NCBI GenBank assembly: GCA_003427395.1
Contig: BFEA01000818.1
Coordinates: 462,798 to 513,962 of the forward strand
Direction of reading: 5' to 3'
Length of the DNA: 51,165 nucleotides
DNA from: Chara braunii
Lineage: Eukaryota > Streptophyta > Charophyceae > Charales > Characeae
The first letter of the stretch is position 1. Every line of letters begins with the position of its first letter. This document shows, one piece after another, positions 41,830 to 51,165 of this stretch. The notes under the pieces were generated by a model. It saw only the letters and a program-made list of their open reading frames with translations. It had not been told where the DNA came from and ran no database searches. The translations under genes and the position numbers were made by a program.

Positions 41830-42935
41830 ATGGCTCAACTTCCCTCGTCTACAGTCATGCGAACTTGTTTTCTTTGTGGAGATCCTAACCACTTTGCACA
41901 CTAGTGTCCGAACCATAAAAATAATTATATGGCTACTGGTGCCAATCGTACTCCGCTTCGTGCTCTTCCTCTCCCTCCTACTAATGGTACTACTTCCATG
42001 GTTGCTCCATCTACTTCTACGACCGTCGCGACTATTAACACTGGATACAAAGGCGACATGCGTAGCACGGCGAACGTGTTCGGGCCCCTTCACGTTCGCG
42101 CGAATGTGTTCGCATGTCCGCGCGAACAGCTCGCGAACATGTTCGGCCGAACTTTTTTTTTTTGTTAAAAAATATATATATATTTTTTTTCGGTTTTCGA
42201 TTTTGAACTCATGATTGGCTACGAATTTGAACGTGACTCCAAGGCAAACGCTGCTTGTATTATTATTTTCCATAACATAGAGTTTTTTCAGATTTTTCTG
42301 AGAACTTTGTTTTTCTTTTACATTCGCGTTCGGAGGGTTTTGGGCGCTTGTTCGCGTTCGGGCGAACATGTTCGCATTCGCCTCCGAACGCGAACATGGT
42401 GCTACGTAGGGCCGCCGCGACACATAGTATCACACCAACCAATGTGTGAGTGTTTTGGAAGACAATGTCGCTCAGATGAAGGCGCAATATGATGCTGATG
42501 TGACACGTGAAGCAACTAAGAGGCCTGAAGAAGAAAAGCAGAGGAGATAACAACAACAAGAAGAATGATGGACGGGAGAGAAGAAAGAAAGAGAAGAGTT
42601 CTAGATCAAGCTAAACGTGGAGATGAACGGGCAAACAAGGTGGAGGAATTTACGAGCGGCAGATCAACGTCCTTGAAAAAGAGATTGAGGGACTGCGGAA
42701 TGCACAGTTGCACGGTGCCAGTACGTCGAGCGCCAACCAAGATGATGCGATTGCGATCCTCATGAGACAACAAGAAGAGATGAAGCTTAAGGTGGAGGTC
42801 GCTATTGGTGCACACAAACGAGTCGAGGCGTTGGAAGCACAAGTCCGGTCAGTTGAGAAGATGCGCGAGGATGTTACACAAGAAGCCGAAATTTGGAAAC
42901 AAGAAGCATTGAAATCCGAAATCAAAAGGAGTTGA
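41830..42935 (+). pseudogene. CCHC zinc-knuckle, coiled-coil gene, broken
   Basis: From ATG 41830 the frame encodes a short N-terminus and a zinc knuckle Cys-x2-Cys-x4-His-x4-Cys. One of the four spacer residues before the last Cys is a TAG stop (41902-41904). A Thr/Ser/Pro linker follows, then a MITE (42059-42413). Beyond it come Glu/Lys/Gln-rich coiled-coil stretches (42455-42548 and about 42655-42935) in shifting frames. This matches the order of the intact small ORF at 20598. It is inactive as it stands. Confidence 0.6.
42059..42413. mobile_element. MITE with gtagcac termini and dense gttcg/cgaac palindromes
   Basis: Ends are inverted: cgtagcac at the left, gtgctacg at the right. Both subterminal regions (42070-42145 and 42320-42400) are packed with gttcgcg...cgcgaac words that pair across the element and within each arm. 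The AT-rich centre has no ORF of its own. It separates the zinc-knuckle half from the coiled-coil half of the pseudogene. Confidence 0.65.
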
Positions 42936-44450
42936 ATCGCTCTTTCATCGTCAACACAATCGAGAGAAGGATGCATGACTACTCCTGTTAAATTTAGCGC
43001 TAGACCACGACCAGCTGTTGATGTGACACAACTGAAGGAGTTGCATAAACTGGAAATGGACGCACTCAAGGAAATGCGGCTTCAAGAACTCAACCGACGC
43101 AGAGAAACAGAACAAGTGTGGCGGACCGAGCAGGTGTGGTGCTCCGCCTGGGATAGAGATGGAGATGGAGGATGAGAGTGGAGCAAGATGGCACAGCTCA
43201 GCTCCCACACGAGACTCCAACGCACGTACTCCAAACTGTGCGAATGTAGAATGACCCCAAGTACAGATTCTGGTTGGGGTATACCCCAGCGGACTGACTG
43301 GACTGGACCAGACTGGCTAGTACCGACAGAGGTACCGGCCTGGACTGGACTACCCCGAATACAACATAGGCCTGTGAGAACAGGGCAAGGGGCTGGTGTC
43401 ACAAACCAACTAGAGGTCCGCTACACGATCCTCGGTCTGTGATGGATCGCATAGATACAAGCATGCTTCCACCAAGAAGCGGAACTCTACCAAAAAAAAG
43501 GAAAACCCGAGTAGTCGAGGATGCGGAGCAAGCCCCATGTTGAGTCCATGCGATGCAACCTAGGATAGAAAATGTCACAAAAACAGCAACGTCACAACTA
43601 ACAGCCTAAGTGAAAACAGAAGCAACTAACTAGTATAGATGTCCTAGGAAAGCAAAAACTAATGACAACTAAATCCTAGAATGTTGGAGGCAGCAGCCTT
43701 AGTCTGGAAACAACTGACTAGTGAATAAGTCCTAAGAACAGCAAAAGCAGAAACAGCTAAATCCTAGAAATGTTAGAGGCAGTAGCCTCAGTCTGAGAGC
43801 AACAAAGCAACAACAAGACAACCATATGTCACAGGAGGACTCTGAGGAGTGTGTCGCAAACCACAGGGTGGGATGGTCTCTGAGGGTGGCGAATGCAGCC
43901 TAGGGGTCGATAAACTCCTGAGGGCATCCACACATAATGACAGCGAGACACATGTCATCAGGGATGATCAGGCTCAGCGAGGGTAGGGAACTGGGAGCAA
44001 ACATAACCAATGGCCCTAACGGATGGACCATCAGGGTGAGTAATGCTCGACTAAAGGGGTGACCATTATGTAGGGTCGACCATGCAAGGGGTTCAAGGAG
44101 CCTGGTATACTGGGCGCACCTAGATGAAGCATGCAAGGCTGCCTAACTAGGGCAGGAGGGCCGACAGAGGGTAGAAAAAGTGATTAGTAAGGGAATCATG
44201 CAAATGACTCCTAAAGTGAGGGAAGTCGGAGCTAGATCCGTAAGCTGGGAAGCCAGGGCAATACTACGGTTCCGATGCCTATGCGTAGACCAAGGGAGAG
44301 CGCAACTCGAAGGAACTCCGCGAAGGGAGACCATCATGCGACACAACCAGGGTACTATACAGGGTAAGGTGGTCAGAGAGTGACGACGTCTGAAGTAGGC
44401 AGAGTTGATCGTGAAGAAGGCCGTGAAGTTGCGGATGACGTCCATGATGA
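42936..44450. other. No gene recognised; one 88-bp tandem duplication
   Basis: Units around ctaaatcctaga (43669 and 43757) repeat with a period of 88 bp (about 43616-43805). I looked for a 3' LTR of the chromodomain element here and could not match it to 49650-51165. Confidence 0.4.
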
Positions 44451-44559
44451 GAAGTCTGGAATGTCATTGAGGAAGAGTCGCAACGTCGACGAGCTGAAAT
44501 GGCTAAACTGGAGTGGATAGAGTACTGAGAAGTCAAAGACATTAAAAGATAATTCAGAG

Positions 44560-45465
44560 TCAATTGCCGTATCGAGCAGGACAACGACGAGTGCGATGTG
44601 GACGCTTAGAAGCATCCGACTGTTGCCAAAGATCTGCATCAGATGAAGCATGTTCGACTTCAACGGTCTCCTCAGCCGATGGAGAAGGAAGAGGGTCAGC
44701 GGGCTGAGGGGAAGCAGTCAAGCCAGCACGATAAGCATAGTCATAGACACGCACCAACATGCGAGCATGCTGCAAGTGCTCGAGGGGCTCCCAACTAGCC
44801 TCCTCATCAGGGTAACCCTTCCAATGTATAAGATACTCGACGTGAGGAGGGTTGTCGCCGGTGACTCGTCGACTAATGATGTTTGAAACGAGGAACTCCT
44901 CGTGGTCGTCAACCATGATGGGTGGAGGGCGCTCATATGGTCGTCCAACAAAACGCTCAGACGGTCTGCAGTAGGGACGCAGTAACGAGACGTGGTATAT
45001 ATCGTGCACACGAGTCTGGCGTAGGTAGTCGGGCAGCTTCACACAGAAGATGATCGGGCTCGATGTCGTATTAGAACCGACGGCCTGAACGATGCGGCAT
45101 GGGCCAAAGAAGCGACGTCGAAACTTGCGAAGCGTGTCCGCTTCGAGCTGTAAGTGGCGGGAGTCGACAAGCACATCATCACCGACTTTGAATGGATGAT
45201 CCATCCTCGACCAGTTCGCACGTGCGGCCATGCGGGTTTAGGAAGCGGCTATATGCCCATGCGCGGTCTTCATGATCGACGTCATGTGTGCAACCCAATC
45301 ATCCAATGTGGGACAACTCGTGTCGGGGTGCATCTGTGACGGTTAAAGAAAGTCCGCACGAACACGAGGGTGATAGCCGAGGTCACAATAGTAAGGCGAC
45401 ATCCCCGTGGATGGCGATACGACGTCGTTGGAGGTAAGGACGTAGGAATAACTAGCGTATCTCTG
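44560..45465 (-). pseudogene. Integrase C-terminus and chromodomain of a Ty3 chromovirus-type element
   Basis: The frame at 45231-44560 has the integrase C-terminal pattern Phe-Lys-Val-Gly-Asp-Asp-Val-Leu-Val, then Tyr-His-Val-Ser-Leu-Leu-Arg-Pro-Tyr, then a chromodomain with Tyr-Leu-Ile-His-Trp-Lys-Gly-Tyr and Ser-Trp-Glu-Pro. The chromodomain steers integration to modified chromatin. Just upstream, on the far side of a stop, a Tyr-Tyr...Gly-Tyr-His-Pro-Arg piece is the end of the integrase core. The catalytic DDE residues are absent. Confidence 0.88.
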
Positions 45466-46260
45466 GATGAAATTACAATAGTAGCTAGTGAGGCCTATGA
45501 AGCTGCAAAGCTTCTTGGCGGATATGGGGACAGGTCACTCTGCAATAGCAGTGATCTTTCGGTCATCCATATGGAGACCCTGGTCAGACACATAGTGTCC
45601 TAGGAAGTTCACTTTGCGCTGGGCAAAGCGGTACTTACTGAGCTTATCATAGAAGTCATGCTTGCGTAAGGACTGTATGACATTGTGGACGTGTCTGAGA
45701 TGACCTCCTAAGGTACGACTGTAGACCAGGATATCGTCCAGGTATACGAAAACGTATTCTTTAAGGATGTCCCTGAAGATATCGTTCATCGCCCTCTGGA
45801 AGGTGACGGGTGGGTTGGTGAGGCCGAATTGCATCACTGTGAACTCACAGTGGCCGAAGCGCGATTGGAACGCTGTCTTCGGTTGGTCCGCTGCAACAAC
45901 GCAGATTTGATGGTAACCGCTACAAAGATCAATCTTTGTAAAGAAACGGTTGCCTGCTAGGCGATCAAGCAGCTCGTCGGAACGAGGCATTGGGTAGTTG
46001 TTATTAACCGTGTAGCGGTTGAGACCTCGATAATCGATGCAGAGACGGAGAGTTTCATCCGCTTTGCGAGCAAAGAGGACGGGTGCACCCCACGAAGAGT
46101 TGCTGGGTTATTGAAACCGAGTCTCAGGAGCTCCTCAAGCTGACGCTTGAGTTCATTGGCCTCGAGGATCGAGAGTCTGTAGGGTGTCTGGTGGTGAACA
46201 CGATAGTCAGGCACAAGCTGGATGGAGTGCTCGACGTCGTGCATTGGTGGGATGCCGACT
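45455..46260 (-). pseudogene. Reverse transcriptase of the chromodomain element
   Basis: Motifs run in order: Pro-Tyr-Arg-Leu-Ser before the palm (about 46185), Gly-Ala-Pro-Val-Leu and Cys-Ile-Asp-Tyr-Arg (readable only after a frameshift near 46110), Phe-Thr-Lys-Ile-Asp-Leu-x-Ser-Gly-Tyr-His-Gln-Ile, Phe-Gly-Leu-Thr-Asn, and the catalytic Tyr-Leu-Asp-Asp (about 45740). After the thumb a Leu-x-Ser-Phe-Ile-Gly-Leu-Thr-Ser-Tyr-Tyr linker (about 45480) is joined almost directly to the end of integrase. RNase H and most of integrase were therefore deleted. Confidence 0.9.
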
Positions 46261-47306
46261 TACGAGAACAACGATGGGAAAACGTTGTGGTATTTTCGAA
46301 TGAGGTCACGAACTGTGGGCTCCAGGTCAGCTGTATAGCGTGCGAGTTCCCCAGCGTCAGCGTTGGCGCACGACAACGAGGTGGACTCAACGGGTGGCAG
46401 AGGAAGGGAAGTAGAAATGGAAGTCATGGAGATAGGAGGATCTGGCTCCAGAGAGATGAGCTCGGCGTCGGAATAGGGTGGATCATAGTGCAAGAGATCT
46501 GTAACATTTACCGTTAAGAAGGTGACGTTGTCCTGTCGGATGAAGTGAGCGAACTGTCGAGGCGAGGTGATGGTGATGGTAGGAGATGGTGTGGGCACGG
46601 AAGGATCCGAGGGAGGAGGATCGGGGCATGGTGTTGCAGTGGTACCTATGAAAGGTACGCGATACGTTTGTCCACACTTCGTTCTGAGAACGAGAGTATT
46701 GGTCGCCGAGTCGGCCTCGGTGTTTCGGAACCGACGAGACCACGGAGTACCGAGAATGAAATCATACCCCGTCTCCAGCACATTGAAATGTGCAGAGGAG
46801 CGGTGGCGACGAGATGCTTGGAGACGATCAGTCGGCTCCAAAGTGAGGAAGAAAGGGAGGTCAGTGACCGTCTGATCGAAGAAGCGTTGGGTCTTGTCAT
46901 CTCCTAGGGTGACGGAGATGGGCATCGGAGACCTTGTCGTGGGTAAGCGTGCTTCCTTCACCACCCGTGGGTAAATGAAGTCGCCATGAGAACCGGAATT
47001 CCACAGTGTTAAGTACACCCTTTTGGAGGTCCCGAGTCGTACAGGAATGATTGGGAGGGTGCGATTAGGGTCAGAGAGGATGGCGAGAAGGCGACGCAGT
47101 GCAGCGGCATGGAGGGTGAGTCGCTCCTGACGAGCCAGGAGCATGCTCAAGTCCAGAAGGGAGGACACAGTGTCCTCGCGGGTCGCAAGCCGCTCGTTGC
47201 AACGGGTTGAGCGAATGGCTCGACTCGTCAGTAGCCGTGGAAAGGTAGGGGGGAGACGGTAATCTGTGGAGGCGCAAACAGTACTGCGACAGAGGGTTGA
47301 GTCCAC
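46260..47306 (-). pseudogene. Aspartic protease region of the chromodomain element
   Basis: The open frame of 348 codons contains the retropepsin pattern: hydrophobic-Leu-Trp-Asn-Ser-Gly-Ser (about 47000), where the catalytic Asp of Asp-Ser-Gly is Asn, and Ile-Leu-Gly-Thr-Pro-Trp (about 46750). A linker then leads to the start of RT. With Asn at the active site the protease should be inactive, although the frame is otherwise open. Confidence 0.8.
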
Positions 47307-47375
47307 TCGGTCGGGTCCTACGATACCTCAACTCCAGTAGCGAGAGGGGCAAACTGCGACGGAGATGTTGAGAAA

Positions 47376-48771
47376 TCAATTACTGAGGAGGACGCAGGTG
47401 TACACTGCACCGTGGCTAGGAGGCGCCACGGGGATGTGACATGTCAGGGGGGGACTTAGCACGACGCTGGCGGGAAAGCTCCGCGTAATAGCGGTCGAGG
47501 GCGGCGGTGTAAGGGCACTGCGAGGAGGTATAACTGCCCTGGCAGCAGCGCAAACACCCACGCCGTCCCAAAATGGTCGCGCGCTCCTCAGCGGAAAGGA
47601 CACCGCGAGAAGGGACAAAGCCCTAAGGGAGGTCCTGCTGAGGGACCTCGGGGGGCAACGCACCAGCGTGACTAGAGCGGCTGCGTGTCCGAGAGAGGGT
47701 GGAGAGGGTGGAGAGGGCGAGCTGGAGGCGCTCGGCTATAGGGACGGTAGAGTCCTCCAGGTGGAAGTGAACGGCATCACACAGATCGAGGTCGTCACTA
47801 TGGTCACCCTCAGGCGACAGCGGGGCAACAGTGTCCTGCTCACCATACTCGAGCTCGCTGAAGCGGCGCAAGAAGTAGTGGCCCTGCTATGCGGAACGGC
47901 GAGGACGATCGTAGGAAGGGGAACGGCGTTGGGAAGTGTCGTGAGAGGAGGGAGAGTAACCAGTATGCTGAGGCTGGGAGGAGGAAGTGTATTAAAGACA
48001 GGCCCGCATCCGCTAATGGGCCCTGGCGGCCTCGTAAGCCTGCGGGACCGATGTGAAGTCATACCGTTATAACTCAGAGCGGTAATCAAGGAGAAGGCTG
48101 GCCAAGAAGCGATCGATGAGGGCAGCCTCGGAGAGGAACGCCACATCGCAAATGAGGCGGGTGTCCTGAAAGGCCTGGATGTGGCGGTCCAGGCCGGAAG
48201 TGCCACCAGAGTCGGACCAGCGTGTACTGACGACACGCTCGAAGGCGTCAGTCACGTCGTGTCGGGCTCCGAAACAATCCTCGAGGAACGCCTGGAAATC
48301 CATGAACGTCTGGGTCCGACCCTCACAAAGACAGTGAGTGTAGAAATCCTCCCAGGCATCGAAAGGACCGCCACGCAGGCGCGTGGAGAGGTGAGCCACC
48401 CACTAGTCAGGTGGGACGCCCATGAGTTGGAGCGTACGGGTGGCAGACTGCAACCACCGAGACACACGAATCCCTGTACCGTCATACAAGGCAATGTTCG
48501 TCAAGCGGACGAGTGGCACGCCACCGTTTTGGCTGCGAGAAGATCGAGGAGTAGAGGTTTGCGCTACAACCGAGTAAGTCAGCGCAGGTCCTGGAGAAGG
48601 GGGCACAGCTGACTGTAGGCCCGGGCCGCGTCGTGGAGCAGCGGGGGGACTAGCGGCAGGCTGCGCGGGAGCTGCGGTAGAAGAGGTCGCAGCAACCGAT
48701 GGAGTAGGAAGGAGGTAGGATGGGGGTGGAGGGGGTGCAGGGTGAGGGAAGCGAGCCTGCGTGGATGTCAT
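47376..48771 (-). pseudogene. Gag of the chromodomain element
   Basis: One minus frame can be followed through several stops, mostly TAG (48400, about 47633, about 47430). It has the retrotransposon Gag pattern Leu-Tyr-Asp-Gly...Trp-Leu...Leu-Met-Gly-Val (about 48490-48410), Phe-Asp-Ala-Trp-Glu-Asp-Phe, and a helical part ending at 48067. A zinc-knuckle site at 47556-47513 reads CX2CX4YX4C, with Tyr in place of His. Gag packages the RNA; this copy is non-functional. Confidence 0.75.
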
Positions 48772-49607
48772 TGCATGGAAGAGTATAGTAAGAAGGGGGT
48801 GCGCCGGAAAGCGAGACCACCTGTGAGGGTAGGGGTGGTTGAAGGCATAAGAAGACGAGGTCGGCTTGGATCTGGGTCAGGTCAGCCGCAAGATGTCGGA
48901 CATAGATCGAGCAAGGAGTAGAAGGGGAAGTAGACGCACGAGCGGCGTGGGGCATCCCATAAGGGGGAGAGCCAGGTGGCACTACGGTCGTGCGAAGGGG
49001 AGGGAGAAGCGGGGCATCCGAAAAAGTTGAAACTGCGACAGAGGGTTGTGGTCCTGTGACCGTAGTGAGCGGAGTCGGGGCGGGTGCGCCCGTAGAGTGA
49101 GGGAAGGCCTGGCCCATAGCGGCCGTCGCGCTAGGGGCATGGACGGTCACCAGGATGGTCGGGTAGGGGGCAGCGGAGGAAGAAGCGCCACCATGGCCAC
49201 CATGTCGGAGGATGGTGGACCCGAACTAGGAGCCAGGAGGAGAGAGGGAGTTGGGAGAGGAAGGACGGACAGCGTCCTGGAGTTGCCACATGCCAGCGGC
49301 AAGAGTCGCCATCTGCGCCTGTAAGGGCGCAATGATCATCAGTTGCGCCTGGATGGGCGCGAGGAGGCAGGTGAGGAGGGTGTGTCGATCCCCCTGGGGC
49401 TGATGGCCCTAGTCCGTCAGCATGGGTGTGGAGCCTGGTGCTGAGGTTGTCGCCACAATGACGCTTGTGACACACCGTTAACCATGGGGAGGTGACGGGC
49501 CGGACTGGAGGGGGCCAGAGGAGGTTCGCGTCAGCGGAGGGCGTAGGGGGGGGTCTGCGGTAGAAAGCGGCGAGCGGCGCTAGCAAGTCTAGCGCGGGCG
49601 CCGTCAA
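48650..49607 (-). pseudogene. Pro-rich N-terminal part of Gag (frameshifted)
   Basis: Proline/Thr/Ser-rich open stretches in shifting minus frames lie directly upstream of the Gag core. They have no own motif and are assigned by position. Confidence 0.4.
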
Positions 49608-50680
49608 AGGGGTAGGAGTGGTTCGGATCCAGGGTGCCCGAATGTAAAGGGGGACTATGGGGGGTTAGGAGAACCCTAAACCTTAGAAAACCCTTAAGAA
49701 ACCTTAAGAAAACCCTAACCGGAGTTTGAGTGGTTAGGGTAGGGTACCAGTGACCTAATCAAGAAAAGAAAAGAGCAACAATGGAGGGGAGGGGGAGAGA
49801 AAAATAAATAAGCAGTGAAATTTCGAGAGAAAAATAAAAATAAACAAATAAATAAATAAAATAATTAAAGAAATAAGTAAACAAAATTGTGAAGAAAGAA
49901 AGAATATTTATTTATTTTTCTTGGAATTTTCGGCAGCATTTCGCCTCCGTTGAGGAGCACAAATGTGCCGTAGAAAAATAAAAACCAGATAAGAACCAAG
50001 AAAACTAAGTAAAAGAGTGAAAAATATTTATGGACGGGTCAAAAATTTTCGGCAACACTTTGTCTCCATAGAGGAGCAAGAGTGCATCGCCGAGAAAAAG
50101 AGAGAAGAATGATACTATATACACCAAGATAAGCAAGGAAGGAGATAGCATCTGAAAAGAGCAAGAAATCAATTAACTATACCAACGAAGAGCAAGGGGA
50201 AAAGAGAGAAAGGGGATGGTGGAAAGAGATCAAGAAGCAAAGAGAAAAGAGGAGGAAAAAAAAGAAAATAAATGAATAAAATAGAGTAAAGTAGTGGGTG
50301 GTGGGAGAGGAGAAGATGAAGAGGGAAGGAAAGAAGAGATGGAGAGAGAAAAGAGAAGTGGAGAAGAAGTAGGGTAGAGAAAGGAAAGAAAGGAAAGTGA
50401 TAAAGTACGAGGGAACTGAAGTTGGGAGAGGAAGAGTGGTGGAAGAAAATGTGGGGTGGGGAAAGTAAAAAGAGGCAGTGGAAGGTGGGGGGAAAAAAAA
50501 GGGTTGAGGAGTGAAATGGGAAGGAGAAAAGGAGAAAGTTGAGAAAGGTGGGGAGAGGGGCACGAGTAGTGAGAGTGATTAGAGGGAAGTGGGGGAGGGA
50601 GCAAGGGAAGAAGTAGAGGGGGTGAGTAAGAGGAGAGAGAAATGGTAGAGAAAATGGATTAGTAGGGAGAGGGAAGGGGG
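49608..50680 (-). other. Upstream flank or 5' LTR/leader of the chromodomain element; purine-rich tract
   Basis: No ORF of note. Two copies of a structured motif (attttcggcagcatttcgcc at about 49926; ttttcggcaacactttgtct at about 50046) match, in reverse complement, the motif at 26857-26897. From about 50200 to 50680 the plus strand is almost only A and G. The primer-binding site could not be identified with confidence near 49630-49650. Confidence 0.45.
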
Positions 50681-50683
50681 AGG

Positions 50684-50925
50684 TGATACCTGGCCCTTGG
50701 TGTCACCAAGGGCACCAGGTATACCAAGACCAGGAGGGTCTTGGCCTTCGCTGCAGCAAGCCAGCTGGAGAAGAGAGGGGGCTGACATCTTGATCAGCCC
50801 CTAGCAGCAACACTGCAGATCCAGGGTGTGCTGTGTGAGCAGACCCTCACCACCGTAGAGCAGCCCCCTGATCAGGGGGGTCTTCAAGTTGTGAAGAGGA
50901 CTGGCCACCTGGCCAGCATGCCGTA
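50684..50925. repeat. Run of about seven consecutive stem-loops
   Basis: Examples: acctgg-cccttggtg/caccaaggg-ccaggt (50688-50720), ccaagacc/ggtcttgg (50724-50745), gggctga/tcagccc (50779-50803), agggt/accct (50823-50848), ccccctgatcaggggg (about 50863-50879), cttca/tgaag (about 50882-50897) and ctggcca/tggccag (about 50900-50917). No ORF explains this density. Confidence 0.6.
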
Positions 50926-50989
50926 ATCACCGCCCCTATGCCCGCCACGTCACAGCCACCGAGACTGGGAACTTACCCAACCCCCAGCT

Positions 50990-51150
50990 CAACGCAACCT
51001 CCGACTCCGCCAAAACGTGTGGGGGGGGGGAAATTGTTCACCGCTGCCCCTCAACCCTCGGTGGCCCCCGGGACATTCCCAGAACTGATCCTACCCCCAC
51101 AGAAATCCGACCTTCAGTTCCGTCAAAACGTGGGGGGGGGGGGGGGGGGC
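50990..51150. repeat. Duplicated ccg.caaaacgtg + G-run units
   Basis: The word ccgccaaaacgtg (about 51006) followed by a G run, and ccgtcaaaacgtg (about 51121) followed by about 18 G, about 115 bp apart. Purpose unknown. Confidence 0.55.
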
Positions 51151-51165
51151 CAGAAGGTGGGGGAA

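Noticed and set aside
42936-44450. 3' LTR of the chromodomain element matching 49650-51165
   Set aside because: I compared the two regions by eye and found no shared stretch; the LTR limits remain unknown.
49660-49745. Telomere-like repeats (ccctaaacc, ccctaacc)
   Set aside because: Only isolated, irregular units; no tandem array.

Overview
This window looks like nuclear DNA from a plant-lineage eukaryote. It is dominated by repeats and dead mobile elements. No bacterial operon, rRNA gene, intact tRNA gene or CRISPR array is visible. The plant-lineage reading rests on an LTR followed by a primer-binding site that matches the 3' end of tRNA-Asp, a Ty3-type element with a chromodomain, L1-like LINEs, and tRNA-derived SINEs. 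The mixture, including many short zinc-knuckle ORFs, reminds me of charophyte algae such as Chara, but that species guess is an inference. The assembly has a 175-N gap, scattered single Ns, a 60-base G run, and an exact 38-bp Illumina mate-pair junction palindrome at 17873-17910, so contiguity across that point is doubtful.

Left part (1-18900). Two paralogous minus-strand genes (1-843, running off the window, and 15043-16536) encode secreted, extremely Lys/Glu/Asp-rich proteins. They share a signal peptide, a TATA region and about 0.6-0.8 kb of upstream DNA, so they arose by segmental duplication. Between them lie a decayed L1-like LINE (about 8582-3360, minus), a second LINE 3' part (10060-11410, plus), an orphan ORF (12431-12847), a foldback MITE (14523-14728) and several copies of a SINE family with a conserved 3' hairpin core.

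Middle part (18900-36900). A small CCHC zinc-knuckle/coiled-coil ORF (20598-20906) is followed by a composite retrotransposon landscape. A 1332-bp direct repeat (21667-22998 and 32071-33402) flanks a decayed gag-protease element (28123-31776). An LTR of about 2.6 kb occurs in opposite orientations (25831-23291 and 34157-36834) and carries arrays of about 13 small hairpins.

Right part (36900-51165). More SINEs are present, one inserted with a perfect 15-bp target duplication into a third LINE fragment. A zinc-knuckle/coiled-coil pseudogene is split by a MITE. A minus-strand chromodomain Ty3 element (about 49607-44560) has lost RNase H and most of integrase. Its upstream flank has a purine-rich tract and a run of stem-loops. 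Only the two Lys/Glu-rich genes, the 20598 zinc-knuckle ORF and perhaps the 12431 ORF look like possible functional genes.
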